From the NCBI GenBank assembly GCA_030278955.1, contig JAOANR010000008.1:45368055-45432054 (forward strand): a DNA stretch of 64,000 bases. Direction: 5' to 3'. A program made the position numbers and the translations under genes. Source of the stretch: Hygrophila difformis. Lineage: Eukaryota > Streptophyta > Magnoliopsida > Lamiales > Acanthaceae. Shown here piece by piece: positions 20,644 through 32,089 of the stretch (position 1 is the stretch's first letter; each line of letters opens with the position of its first letter). The notes beneath the pieces are model-generated. The model was not told where the DNA came from and searched no databases. It was given only the letters and a program-made list of their open reading frames with translations.

Positions 20644-23042
20644 TGTAACACCCCGATTTAATTAACACATGATTAATTTAATTAATTGTGGTTAATTAAC
20701 AAAGGATTTACTATATGGATATTTTGTAGGTATGGTTTTAATGAAGTGGAAGAGTTAGTGGGTTTAAACCCACAAGAAAATAAGAGCTCAAGTGCTCAAA
20801 TGGATGCAATGTGGTCAAGACAAGTGGTGCAACCCATTACCGGACCCGACCCACATCTCATAACCCGACCCGGGCCCCCATGGAGAGTTAAAAATCAGAT
20901 TTGGGGTTGGAAGACCCATTTCTTCTCCTTCCCCTTACCATTCACGTCATCCTCTCTAGGTGAAGCTAGGGTTTTTGATTTTGGTCTGAAATTGGTGTTT
21001 TCTGACTCAAATCGGTTGGGGGATTGGTACCTATACCTTTGGTAAGTATTTTCCTAGCTTCTACACTTGATTTTGAGGATGTTTGAGTGGTTTTTGGAGT
21101 GATGAAAGTTGGTGACGGGAATTGAACTTTTGGGGGTGAATCTTTGTAGATTGGCTTCTGGGGAAGCTTGAATCCTTGTTTGAGGGTTTCAAATCAGTTG
21201 TGGGAGCTAAAGGTAAGCTCTTAGCTTGCTTTTGGTTGAGTTATTTCAGTTTTGTAGCTTCCAATGGTTGCATGTTGAAGAACTCTTGTGCTTGGTGGAT
21301 TTTTGTTACAAGTTTGACTTCGATTCTTGATTGTAGCTTGGGTTGAAGTTTGGAGAAGCTTGGGAGCTGAAATTGAAGTAATTGGACACCAAAAATCCAA
21401 GGTAAGAGTAGGATTTAGCTCAAAGTGGGGGAAAAATAAGGAAGAATTGGAAGAAGCCCGAAGAACAACGTTGCTGTTCTGAGTTTGGTCTGGTCAGGCG
21501 CCGGATTGCCTTTGCGGCGCCGAAAAGAGGCTCGGAGCGCCAATGCGGCGCCCCGGCTCTGGTTTCCTTCAGCCAGGCACCACCTGGCCTGGGTGGCTCC
21601 TCCAGGGCAGCTCAGGCGCCACACTGGCGCCTCTGGGGTGTCCATTGTGCGCCGAATTGCTATTTTCTTCCATTTTTCGTTCCCTTTTGTATTTTATCAT
21701 TTCTCACTCCTTTCTAGGTCTCGGAAAATGCTTAAAACTGATCTAGGATATGTTAGTGCCTATCATGATTGTTGATTCAACTTAGAAGATTCACCGAGCC
21801 TTAGTTTAGGATGGAACATTGCGTTGCTTCTATCACTATGTATGTGAGTCAAATGCTAATATGTGGGATGTGGCACCCCTGGAATATGTTGAACATATAA
21901 GGAATGTTGTGAGCCGATATCTGGGGGTTGGCAACCCGAATATTGAATTATGCCTTCGAGGATATTAAATATCCTAACTATGTTTTTGATGTCGGTATCC
22001 GACTGGGCATAGTTAGTATATTATCCTGGGCATGTTGGCTTTCGAAAGTGAATGCTCTGGGCTGTGATTATGAATTGTATTGATTTATGCTTTCGAGGAT
22101 ATTAAATATCCTAACTATGTTTTCGATGTCGGTATCCGATTGGCCATAGTTAGTATCTATTCTGGGCATGTTGGCTTTTGAGAGCGAGATGCTCTGGGCT
22201 AGTACCCGCCATGACCGTAAGCCACTTATTTCAGCTGTTAGTGTCCGCGGCGGGGGCACTGTGGGTATTTCTTCTGACCATTAAGGGAGTGGACCTTATT
22301 CGGAGAGGAATACCGACCATGGTACTTAGGTTGCACGCTAGACATACCTCTGTGCTGCATTTAGGGTAGATAGACACTTTAGGTCATAACATTTCATCTC
22401 TTCATCCATCATTCATTTTATAATTGTTTTGCAGTGTATGACGTTGTTGAAGCACCGGTATGGGACGGTGTGATGTTTATTTAATTGTTTAATTATGCTA
22501 TTTTATAACTGTAAATTAACCTCTAAAATCTTGTTCCCTGTTTCCCAGCTTTTCCTACTCTTGCTCAGTACTTTATGTACTGATACCTTGCATTTTATCT
22601 TTCTTATAGATACTCCCGAGAAGGACGCAGAGCATGATCATGGTGATGGGTTTGGGGATGAGTGATCTACTAGGGTTGCATTCCTATGTGTTGGCTGATA
22701 TTGTCTGGATACTATATTTTTAGTTGTGACTTGTCTGTCATTTCTGAATATTTCATGATGTAGACTTGGTCTGTGAACCATTTTCTGTTATTCCTGTTAT
22801 GCACTTGGTACTGTGACAGGTTATCAGGAGTACTGCGGTACTGTACTGTTTGAGGCTTGTAGCCGGATTACTTGAGTATGTTGTGGAATCTGATTCTGCT
22901 TTACTCTGTTATTGTACTGTGTTGGACTTTCTGATTACCAGGCTTCGGGTTATTGAACTTAAATTGATTGGCCAACAGTTTAAGGGAGATAACACGGCAG
23001 TGACGTCAACAAACATTGGTTTTAAATTTATGGGGTGTTACA
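20644..23042 (+). repeat. B1 5' LTR (2399 bp)
   Basis: It runs from TGTAACACCCC to GGGGTGTTACA. Splice-donor matches: TTTG/GTAAGTA (21041), AAAG/GTAAGC (21212) and CAAG/GTAAGA (21401). The GGCGCC-rich palindrome block is at 21495-21635. Two copies of a long hairpin (TAACTATG/CATAGTTA arms) lie at 21975-22015 and 22112-22152; the 3' LTR of the same element has only one. The branch-site hairpin TCAGTAC/GTACTGA is at 22565-22583, followed by TTTCTTATAG. No gene. Confidence 0.88.
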
Positions 23043-23045
23043 TGT

Positions 23046-23058
23046 TGGTATCAGAGCC
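23046..23058 (+). other. B1 primer-binding site
   Basis: An exact TGGTATCAGAGCC, three bases after the LTR end, complementary to initiator-Met tRNA. The 285 bases from here to the gag ATG are untranslated leader with no notable frame. Confidence 0.88.
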
Positions 23059-23342
23059 ATGTGTGCTCTTATGTGCTTAGAATTGTGACACAAGTATGTG
23101 GTGAGGTATGTGGGGGAATGCATATAGTATAGGAATTGCATCTGATTATGTTTATATTCCTGTTACTTTGCTGTGTTATGGGATAAGTGCGTACCTTATG
23201 AGTGGAGTTGTGGTTTGCGAGGCAAGCCACAATCACACCATAGAGATATCCCGGGAGGTCTATACTTGTTTAATTATTCGGTATTACTATATTCTAGTTA
23301 CCGAATGTTACTAAATGCTTGATGTTGTGTTGTGAGTACAGG

Positions 23343-24493
23343 ATGCCGCCACGTAGGGGAAGACCTCGCAGGAACCCGGAGCCTGTTATTGGAGGACCGG
23401 GACAGGGTTTGGATATGGAGGAGAATGTTCCTTATGGGAACCTATGAATGTGGAGGACGAGCTGGACTATGAGAATGAACCGGTCCCACCACCACCTCCA
23501 CCGGGGCCTACGCCCTTTGATCAGAACCAGTTCATGCAGTTTATGCAGAGAATGTACCAGGGTCAGGCAAATCCACCAGCACCACAGCCTCAGCGACCCG
23601 TAGATTATGTACATCTAGCGAGGCATTATCAGCCACCATCATTCGGCGGGGGATCCAATCCAATTTCCTTGACGGATTGGATTTATCAGATGGAGGAAGT
23701 TTTTGAGTGTATAGAGTGCCCTGAGGACAGGAAGGTCAGAGTGGCGAGACAGTATCTGACGGGGCCAGCGCTCCATTGGTGGAGGGCGCACAAGCCCGAG
23801 CTTTTGACAAGGCCCGATTTCTCGTGGGAGGTATTCTGTCAGGCTCTGAGATCCCACTTCTTTACCACCCAGATGATGAATGTGAAGAAGCGGGAGTTCC
23901 TCAACTTAGAGCAAGTGGGGAACATGACAGTGTCAGAGTACTACAGTCGCTTCGTGGAGCTTATGTCTTACGTTCCTATGTTGGTTACTGACGAGGAGGA
24001 TAAGGTCTCCAGGTTTGTGGATGGCCTAAAGGCTGAGATTCGGACTGGCTTTAGTGCGCAGCATGCATCCTTATCTTCGGCCTATGACCAGGCATTGTTC
24101 ATTGAGAGAGCCAGATCAGACGTACAACGGAACTGGTCTAACCGGCACAAGAACCTGGGAAATTCAGGTGGACCGAGCAGGAGGCATACCAGAGGAGGAT
24201 GGACCTCCAGGACGCAGCCTTTCTCGCAGCCTCAGTCCAGGCAAGGGTCTTACTGCTGGAACTACCAGCAGGAGGGGCACATGAGCTATCAGTGCCCACA
24301 GTTGATTGGGCAAGCTGGAGGATCTGCAGCTGCAGCTCATAGAGGAGGTGCCCCAAGAGGGCGTGGCTTAGATCGTGGACGTGGAATTCCGAGGGGCCAT
24401 GGAGGCCGCCTCACTGTGATTGAGCGGGCCGAGTTAGATGGTCGAGACAATGTTATGACTGGTAAGTTTTGCATTGTTCAATTTCAATTCTGA
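23343..24493 (+). pseudogene. B1 gag, early frameshift and damaged zinc knuckle
   Basis: It starts MPPRRGRPRRNPEPVIG. A one-base loss near 23430 brings an early stop, and the long open stretch resumes at 23444 (MNVEDELDYENEPVPPPPPPG). The capsid-like core includes DYVHLARHYQPPSFGGG, LTDWIYQMEEVFECI and EYYSRFVELMSYVP. The nucleocapsid knuckle reads CWNYQQEGHMSYQC, so the second Cys ligand is Tyr. Compared with B3 (63568), the Pro-rich linker and FDQNQFMQFMQ are conserved. A 30-base repeat begins just after the end (24513). Confidence 0.87.
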
Positions 24494-24544
24494 TAGATCT
24501 AACCATCTATAACATGCTCTTTTATATCCTCGGAACTTGTATAC

Positions 24545-24780
24545 TAGTTGTTGATTGTGTAGGTACTATACTAGTTGATAATGTTCCTACTTATGCTTTA
24601 TATGAGTCCGGTGCATCATGCTCTTTTATATCCTCGGAACTTGTATCCAAGCATGGTATGGGACCATTGGAAGCTTATCAACTCCCCGTGTCTCTACCTT
24701 CCGGAGATCTTATGCAAAGCTAGTGGATCAGACCCGATGCACAAATAGTCATTAAAGATCGAGAGTTCAGAGCGGACTTG
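24545..24780 (+). pseudogene. B1 aspartic protease with altered catalytic residue
   Basis: The catalytic loop reads ALYESGASCSFIS: the Asp that defines the family is Glu, which should abolish activity. A TAG stop lies at 24721. The flap-to-end landmark [10 protein letters not shown] appears in the following open frame (from 24778), so protease and RT are in the same frame apart from the stop. A 30-base duplication of the sequence at 24617-24646 lies upstream at 24513-24542. Confidence 0.8.
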
Positions 24781-26226
24781 GTGGTGCTAAACTTGGCCAA
24801 CTTTGATGTGATTTTGGGAATGGACTGGTTGTCCAAGTACCGAGCGAGATTGGACTACGGAGTGCCGAGGATTTCCTTCACCAATGAAGAGGGTGAGCAA
24901 ATGAATTATTATCCTCCTAGCATTCGAGTGGTACCTTCTATTACTTTTGCTGCTTTAATTAGGAAGGGATACCCGGTGTACATCTGTCACGTGAATGAGA
25001 TTATGACACCTGCATCCGGATCATTAATGTCCCAGGTTCCTATCGTTTCTGAGTTTTCTGATGTATTTCCCGATGAGATACCCGAGTTTCCACCTGCTCG
25101 CAAGATCGATTTGGCCATAGACTTGGTACCAGGGGTGGCACCGATTGCCAAGGCTCCTTACCGTATGGCTCCTGCAGAATTGAGGGAATTGAAAGAGCAG
25201 CTCAAGGAGTTAGTTGATAAAGGCTACATTCAGCCGAACAGCTCACATTGGGGAGCACCGGTGATTTTTGTCAAGAAGAAGGATGGGAGTTTGCGAATGT
25301 GTATTGACTATCGTGGGCTTAATCAGATCACGGTCAAGAACCGTTATCCATTGCCGAGTATTGATGATCTATTCGATCAGTTAAAAGGCGCTTCTATGTT
25401 TTCAAAGATTGATTTGAGATCGGGGTATCACCAGATTAGAGTGGCAGAAAGAGATCATGAAAAGACAGCCTTCCGGACACGATATGGCCACTTTGAGTTC
25501 ATGGTGATGCCGTTTGGATTAACTAATTCCCCAACATTTTTCATGGATTTGATGCATCGTGTGTTCAGACCATGGTTGGACGTGTGCGTGGTCATTTTCA
25601 TCGATGATATCTTGGTATACTCTCCCGACATAAAGACTCATAAGGAGCATCTCAGAACCGTGTTGCAGGTGCTCAAGGAGCATAAGTTGTATGCCAAGTT
25701 CTCGAAATGTGAGTTTTGGTTGGATAAGGTTGCTTTCCTTGGACATATCATTTCTGGAGAAGGAATCTCTGTGGATCCAACTAAGGTAGAGGCGGTGTTG
25801 GAGTGGAATCCACCCACTAATGTTAGTGAGGTACGGAGTTTCCTTGGATTTGTGGGCTACTATAGGAGGTTCATTGAGGGCGCCAGCATTGCCAGGCCCC
25901 TGACTCAGTTGTTGAGGAAAAATGTACCTTTTCAGTGGAGCAAGGATTGTCAAGAGGCGTTCGATTTATTGAAGGAGAAGGTAACGAAAGCTCCCGTTTT
26001 GGTGTTACCCGATGAATCTGGGGAGTATGAGGTATACACTGATGCATCTCATCGAGGGCTTGGGTGTGTACTTATGCAGAATGGCAGAGTGATTGCATAT
26101 GCATCTAGGCAATTGAAGCCTCATGAGCTAAATTACCCAACTCATGCCCTGGAGATGGCAACGGTCGTGCATGCACTGAAGATCTGGAGGCATTATCTTT
26201 ATGGTACTAAGTGTCAAATCTATTAG
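24778..26226 (+). CDS. B1 reverse transcriptase and most of RNase H (open stretch of pol)
   Basis: This is a 482-codon uninterrupted frame. RT fingers and palm: [47 protein letters not shown] (catalytic Asp), [17 protein letters not shown] and FIDDILVYS (the Y/F-x-DD box). Thumb and connection: [29 protein letters not shown]. RNase [15 protein letters not shown] (catalytic Asp) and [19 protein letters not shown] (catalytic Glu). A TAG at 26224 truncates RNase H just before its TDHKSL-like motif. It is the most complete RT in the window and the best handle for assigning the lineage. Confidence 0.92.
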   Translation: MVVLNLANFDVILGMDWLSKYRARLDYGVPRISFTNEEGEQMNYYPPSIRVVPSITFAALIRKGYPVYICHVNEIMTPASGSLMSQVPIVSEFSDVFPDEIPEFPPARKIDLAIDLVPGVAPIAKAPYRMAPAELRELKEQLKELVDKGYIQPNSSHWGAPVIFVKKKDGSLRMCIDYRGLNQITVKNRYPLPSIDDLFDQLKGASMFSKIDLRSGYHQIRVAERDHEKTAFRTRYGHFEFMVMPFGLTNSPTFFMDLMHRVFRPWLDVCVVIFIDDILVYSPDIKTHKEHLRTVLQVLKEHKLYAKFSKCEFWLDKVAFLGHIISGEGISVDPTKVEAVLEWNPPTNVSEVRSFLGFVGYYRRFIEGASIARPLTQLLRKNVPFQWSKDCQEAFDLLKEKVTKAPVLVLPDESGEYEVYTDASHRGLGCVLMQNGRVIAYASRQLKPHELNYPTHALEMATVVHALKIWRHYLYGTKCQIY

Positions 26227-27110
26227 GATCACAAGAATCTCAAGTGTCTCTACACTGCAGATAACATGAGTGGGAGACAGCGGGAGGTGGTTGGAATTCT
26301 TGCAGGATTACGACACTAGCATTCAGTACATTGAGGGGAAGGCGAACTGAGTGGCTGATGCACTCAGCAGGAAGGGACACATGCTAAACATAATTACCCT
26401 CCCTTGGCATTTGAGGCAAGATTTGGAAAAGGATGAGATTGTGGCCATCCCTTACGGTATTAAGGCAAGGCTAAATGCTATGATCACAACACCTTCATTA
26501 CTGGAGGAACTCAGATTGAGTCAAGCTATGAGTCAAGAGATGATGCATTTGAGAGCCAGGATTCGACAAGGCAAGGCAGACAGATTCACTATTGATGACA
26601 GAGGTGTGATCAAGCTTGAGGATCGTTGGTGTGTGCCTTCCGAGGACCAGGCAGTGAAAGGAAAGATTATGGTGGAAGCACATTGTACACCTTACTCTGT
26701 ACATCCGGGAGCAGTGAAGATGTACAAGGACTTGAGACAGAATTACTGGTGGAAGGGCATGAAGAAGGAAGTTGCTGAGTTTGTGTCTAAGTGACCTACT
26801 TGTAAGAAGGTTAAGGCAGAACACATGCGACCTTCGGGGTTATTGCAACCTTTGGAGGTTCCCATGTGGAAGTAGGAATCTATTGCTATGGATTTTGTCA
26901 CTGGATTGCCTAAGACAAGGAACAGGTTAGACACCATTTGAGTGGTTGTAGACCGACTGACCAAGAGCGCGGTGTTTGTACCTATGAGGTTGAACTGGAG
27001 TATGCAACAACTGACGGGTGCTTACATCCAACATGTGGTTAAACGGTTTGGTGTGCCGAGGAAGATCATTTCAGACAGGGATCCCTTTGGTTAAACGGTT
27101 TGGTGTGCCG
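26227..27110 (+). pseudogene. B1 RNase H end and integrase, degraded and truncated
   Basis: After the stop, the frame recovers in pieces: DHKNLKCLY, a frameshift near 26282, then ADALSRKGHML (26352). The integrase zinc-binding region has H in VEAHCTPYSVHPG and one Cys of the CX2C pair; the other is a TGA (26792). The core starts AMDFVTGLPK (first Asp) and reaches SDRDP (second Asp) at about 27080. It ends in a short duplicated stretch before A-type LTR sequence at 27111. The catalytic Glu and C-terminus are missing. Confidence 0.87.
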
Positions 27111-28624
27111 AAAAACTCAAAACTAGACTTTTAATCCTAACACATAAATCTAGGTTGTGTAAAAATTTCAGACATTTTCGTTAACATTTGCTATTTTAAA
27201 TCGCATCGAAAAGAAACTATTTGACAAAACGTGTTTGAAATCTGCCTATGAACCTGTCCGAAATTAGTGAGTCTATTTCTATATTTTGTAGTCCGATTTG
27301 ATTTTTGCAATCTAAATGAAAGTTGTAGATAATCATGTCTAGTATATGTGTTTAAAATTTCAGAATTTTTGGAGTCCATTTAATATGTCAAAAAGCCAAT
27401 TTTCCGAACTGTGACAAATCTGTTTTGGAACAGTAAACTGTTTCCGCATTAAACTCGATTTTTGACATGTTTCCTCAACTTATTTCGAGAAAGTTAAAAC
27501 ACGAAAGTTGTTCGTTAGGGTGTTTTGCATAAGCTGTGAAATTTTCAGATTTTTCGGACTTAAATCGAATTTTTAAATTGAAAAGGCGTAAACTGTGACG
27601 CCAAGTTACTTTTAAATCGAAGGATTTTGAAATTTTGAAACGAACGATCAAAGATTTGAAATACGATACATCTATACTTTTGAAAAACCCCGATACATTA
27701 AATCTAAACGATACATGAGATACTTTGGTGGAGGGTGAGTGCTCTGCAGGGTGCCCCTCTAGCCTTTCTCTTCGGGCCTATAATGGACGAGAGAATTTGA
27801 TGAGATATTACGCCAATCGGCAGGGAGATACATGGCCTACTCTCTCGTGTTGTCCGTATGGATTTCCCGAGGCTCCGGAGTGGTACTGGGTATGGCAGAT
27901 ACGGCTGCGGCCGCCGGATCACGGGCTAAATGAGATACTTACGAAACGGCTGCGGCCGCCGGATCACCGGCTATACAAAACACTGAGAAATGGTTACGTA
28001 ACGGGGAAATAAAAGATTTAATATTTTTAAGTATTTATTTATTTTTGCATGTCTTTAAATTATGCATTTAAATTGTCTTTAAATTTCGTATCATGACTAA
28101 ATTGTTATTGTGGATTAAATGCATGTTCAAGTACACAATTAAAATATCATTTCCTTTAAAATTTGTAAATGCATGTTTAGGAGCGAAATTTTAATTACCT
28201 AATTAAATCCCTTTATTGCTATGTTAGGATCGACTTACTCAGTATTTTATATACTGATAAAAATTGTTGTTTTTCTCTTTTCTTTTCAGAGTATGGATAT
28301 AATGCATGAGCATATGCATTGGGGAATGGAAAAACTTTAATATTGTTTTTATTGCTTTTATGATACTTGCATAACGGGCATGTAAATCCCGAGTTTTGGC
28401 CATGTCGGCCCACTTTACATTTTTCCGCTGCGATATATTATTACTACTACTATATGTGTGGATGATACTTAATAATATTTTTAAATAGATTCCGGACTTG
28501 TTTCTAAACCTTTTTGCAATACCTATAGCCTTGCATCTCTTTGGCAAGCTCGGAGAATCCGTGTCTTGCTAGAGAGATGTGGCGGTGACATCCCGGCCTG
28601 GGTTATCAAATCCGGGGTGTTACA
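27111..28624 (+). repeat. A4a: A-type LTR, 3' portion
   Basis: It aligns with A1 LTR 9470-10973 (GTGAGTGCTCTGCAGGGTGCCCCTC, GGCTCCGGAGTGGTACTG, two GGCTGCGGCCGCCGG copies) and ends GGGGTGTTACA at 28624. The branch-site hairpin TCAGTAT/ATACTGA is at 28239-28257, with TTCTTTTCAG following. It is cut exactly at its LTR terminus and continues into integrase sequence, with no PBS. Confidence 0.82.
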
Positions 28625-29175
28625 CATATGGCTCAACAAATAAAGATCATTCAAGGGAAGATGAAAGCGGCACAAGACCGATAGAAAAGTTATGCCGGTG
28701 TGAGACGGAAAGACCTAGAATTTCAAGTTGGAGACAAGGTCATGCTGAAGATATCACCGATGAAGGGGGTGATGCGCTTTGGCAAACGAGGAAAGCTAAG
28801 TCATCGATATATAGGACCTTATGAGATTCTAGAAAGAGTCGGTAATCTAGCATACCGACTAGCCTTACCGCCACCACTGGCTCGAGTGCACAATGTGTTC
28901 CATGTATCCCAATTGAAGAAGTATGTGCACGACCCAACACATGTACTTCAACCGGAGGGAATTGAACTGGATGATGACTTGGGCTACGAAGAAATTCCGG
29001 TACGAATACTCGATACTAAGGAGAGAGTAACAAGAAATAAGACCATAAGGATGGTTAAGGCTCTTTGGTCGAACCATGAAAGTGAAACGACAATATGGGA
29101 GTTAGAAGCAGACATGAGGGAGCGTTACCCGACCCTTTTCCAAGACGATGCAACCACAGTTATGGGGACATAACT
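28625..29175 (+). pseudogene. A4 integrase C-terminus and chromodomain-like tail
   Basis: It opens at the linker (MAQQIKIIQGKMKAAQDR, then TAG at 28682) and continues open from 28700: KDLEFQVGDKVMLKISPMKG, SHRYIGPYEILERVG (GPY/F), HNVFHVSQLKKYVHDP, and ends with ALWSNHESETTIWELEADM and ERYPTLF, a chromodomain-like WELE motif, before TAA. Chromodomains steer integration to marked chromatin. This is the most intact C-terminal tail in the window. Everything upstream of it in pol is missing. Confidence 0.88.
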
Positions 29176-32089
29176 GTAATCTTAAGGGGGGGAGGATATA
29201 ACGACCCGAATATTTTGTATCCCAAATAAACAAATTCGAATTGTTTTGAACTACGTAATGACTTGATCCCTTCACAGTGTACGTTGGCAACTTGGAAATT
29301 TCAATTCTGGGTTCAGTCAAACAATCAAACAATCAAACAACAAACAACAAACAATCAACAATCAAACAATCGAACAATCAGTCACGCAACTTCGAGGATG
29401 AAATTGATTCTTAAGAAGGGTAGACTGTAATACCCGAGACTTTTAATAATAGGGAATGGAATTAAATCCGAAGAGCGAAGGAATTTTGATTCCAAGAACC
29501 CGTGAAGTCGGAAATGCACGGGAGTCAGAAGAAGACGAATTAGAAGCCGATGAATCCAAACTCGACGGATTTAAGATTCCAAACACGAAATCAATTTAAG
29601 TCGAAATAAATTTATGATATGAATCGTAATCTGAGGATGACCCAAAAAGTCGAGCCCGAAAACGTAGGAGGATAGAAACCCGAAAGAGAGGAGAAAAGGC
29701 CCGACGGACCGCACGGCCCGGACCACGACGCAACCCTACCGAGATCCGTGCGGTGGCCGCGCGGTCTGGAGGGAAAACGCGCCGCGGCTGCGTGGTTCAA
29801 CAGAATACGATCAACTTGCAATTTTCGGCGATTTCTTACCTTATTTTCGACCCCCGACTTTCGAAACCTGATCCCAGACGATGGAAGGGTATTAGGGACG
29901 GCTTGGGACAGATCTTTGGCCATTATTCAGATTCCCATTCACCCATTATCTCTCAAATTCTCTCCAAACTTCTCCCAAACCCGAAAACACTAAGTTCTTG
30001 CTTTCCGACCATTTTCCGGCGACGAAATCCGACCAAGGAGGCGTGTGGAGCAAGGATTTGAGGATTCCAGATTTGTTGGTTAGTGTTCTTAAGTTTTCCC
30101 ACATCTTATCAATTCCGAAAATTCGATCTAACCCTAGATTTTTACTTTCGATTCCGATTCGTGGCCAAAGGAGGAAGAATCGTGTTGAGGAGATTCGTTC
30201 GTGACAATCCGTAGATTCTGGACGACCTCGAGACTGTCTAGAACTCATATCAAGTTAGATAATGCCTTACATATCAATATCGGTGGCTTAGGATCGTTCG
30301 AAACATTAGTTTTAATCAAAACATTAAAATCGAACTTAAAAGACTCACTTTTGCGCGTTTTCTAAGATCAAACCCTATTTCGAGAATCCGAAACTAAAAA
30401 AACTTTGAACTAGAGATTTGTTTCTAACATCTTAATCTAGGTTGTGTCAAAATTTCACGCATTGCCATCAAGTTTTGCTATCCCAAAACGCGTCGGACAT
30501 TTTCTGAGTTGCATGACTTTTTTAAAAAACTTGACAGCATGCCTAGTCGAACTTGATGTGCATTTTTCTATCACTTTCGGCAAAAATAATCTTTGGTGTA
30601 AAAAGAAAAGTTGTAGATAATTGTCTCAAGATTATGTCTGTAAAGTTTTCGTGCATTTTCATTAACGTTTGGATAGTTAAAACTCGATTTGAACAGATTG
30701 TGTTTTTGAAGAAAACTTTGACAGATTTTGAATTCGAACTTAATGAATTAATATGATTTAACCCGTAATGATTTTGTATAAAATGCCTCTAATAAAACTT
30801 GCTTATTTTGGTCAGTGTCTGTAAATTTTCATAAATTTTGGAGGTGATTTTCTATGTCGAAAACTTATTTGAAAATCAGTGTGCTGTTTTAGAAAAGTTG
30901 ACAGATTTTACATTTTGAAGAAATTGCAAAATTTCACTTGCTTCCACACCTAATTTCTAAAAACTCAAAACATGAAAGTTGTTCGTTGGTGTGTTTTTGA
31001 GTCGCTGTATGAATTTCAAGTTGATTGCATTTAAGATGAATTTTTAAACTGAAATGGCGTATACTGTGGCAATGACTTTGGTTGATATGTTGAAAAACTC
31101 AACTTTTTGAAACACACGATTTGTGAGCTATGTCTAAACAATCAAAACATTTTTCAAAAACACGTTAATCTAGGCTGAGCTAGATCTCCATGTGAAGTAG
31201 GGGGTGAGTGCTCTGCAGGGTGCCCCTCTATCTTCAAATTCGTGCATGAATGGACGAAATGAGAAATACTGTGAAATTGTGCCAAAACGGCCATTGAAAA
31301 TTAGTCTACACTCTCGGGTGTATCCGAATGGGTTCCTCGAGGCTCCGGAGTGGTACTGTGTATGGCGCGATAAGCGGGTTGCTTCGGCAATTTTCCGAAA
31401 CTTGATATTGAGAAACGAGACACTTGAGAAACTTGGTTGTGGCGTCCTCTTCTTAGTTAATGGGGAAAGTTTAAAAGACTTGGAATTTATATTTATTTAT
31501 TTATGTCGTTAAAACTTATGCATTTTAAATTATTTCTTTAAATTATGCCTATGCCTAATTATCCTTTTTAAATTTAATTTAGTTATGAGAAAATATGAAT
31601 TAAATTATTGTCTATTAATTAGTTGAACTACATGATTTAAATATGCATGCTTAAAAATGAGTTTTTAATTATTAAATATTAAAACCCCTTTATTGCTATG
31701 TTAGGGATTGTCTTACTCAATATTCTTTAATACTGATAAATGTTGTATTATTTTCTCCTATTACAGAGTACGGAGCATGAGCATGCATTTGGGGGATTAT
31801 TTTGGACATTTACTTTATTATTTCATATGACTGCATACGGGCCTGTTAACCCGTGTTTTGGCCATGTCGGCTCTTTATTTTATTTCCGCTGCATAAACTT
31901 AATTATTATTCGTACATGGATGATTACTACTCTATTTTAAATATAAGTGCTTCCGGACTTGTTTGTTTTCAACTATTTTTGAAATACCATTATCCTTGCA
32001 TCTCTTAAGTGAGCTCGAATGAAGTCGTGTCTTGCTTGGGAGGTGTGCGGTGACATCCCGGCCTAGGTTATCAAATCCGGAGTGTTACA
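29176..32089 (+). repeat. A4b: 3' UTR and A-type LTR
   Basis: A first purine tract lies before TATAACGACCC (29197). TTCGAGGATGAAATTG follows, then a second tract before TGTAATACCCGAG (29426). The LTR ends AGTGTTACA at 32089. It holds a GC-rich palindrome block (29700-29790) and weakened donor matches at 30077 and 30250. The branch-site hairpin has one mismatch (TCAATAT/ATACTGA, 31717-31736). About 2.66 kb with no gene. It abuts a B LTR that lacks its first ~140 bases. Confidence 0.83.
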
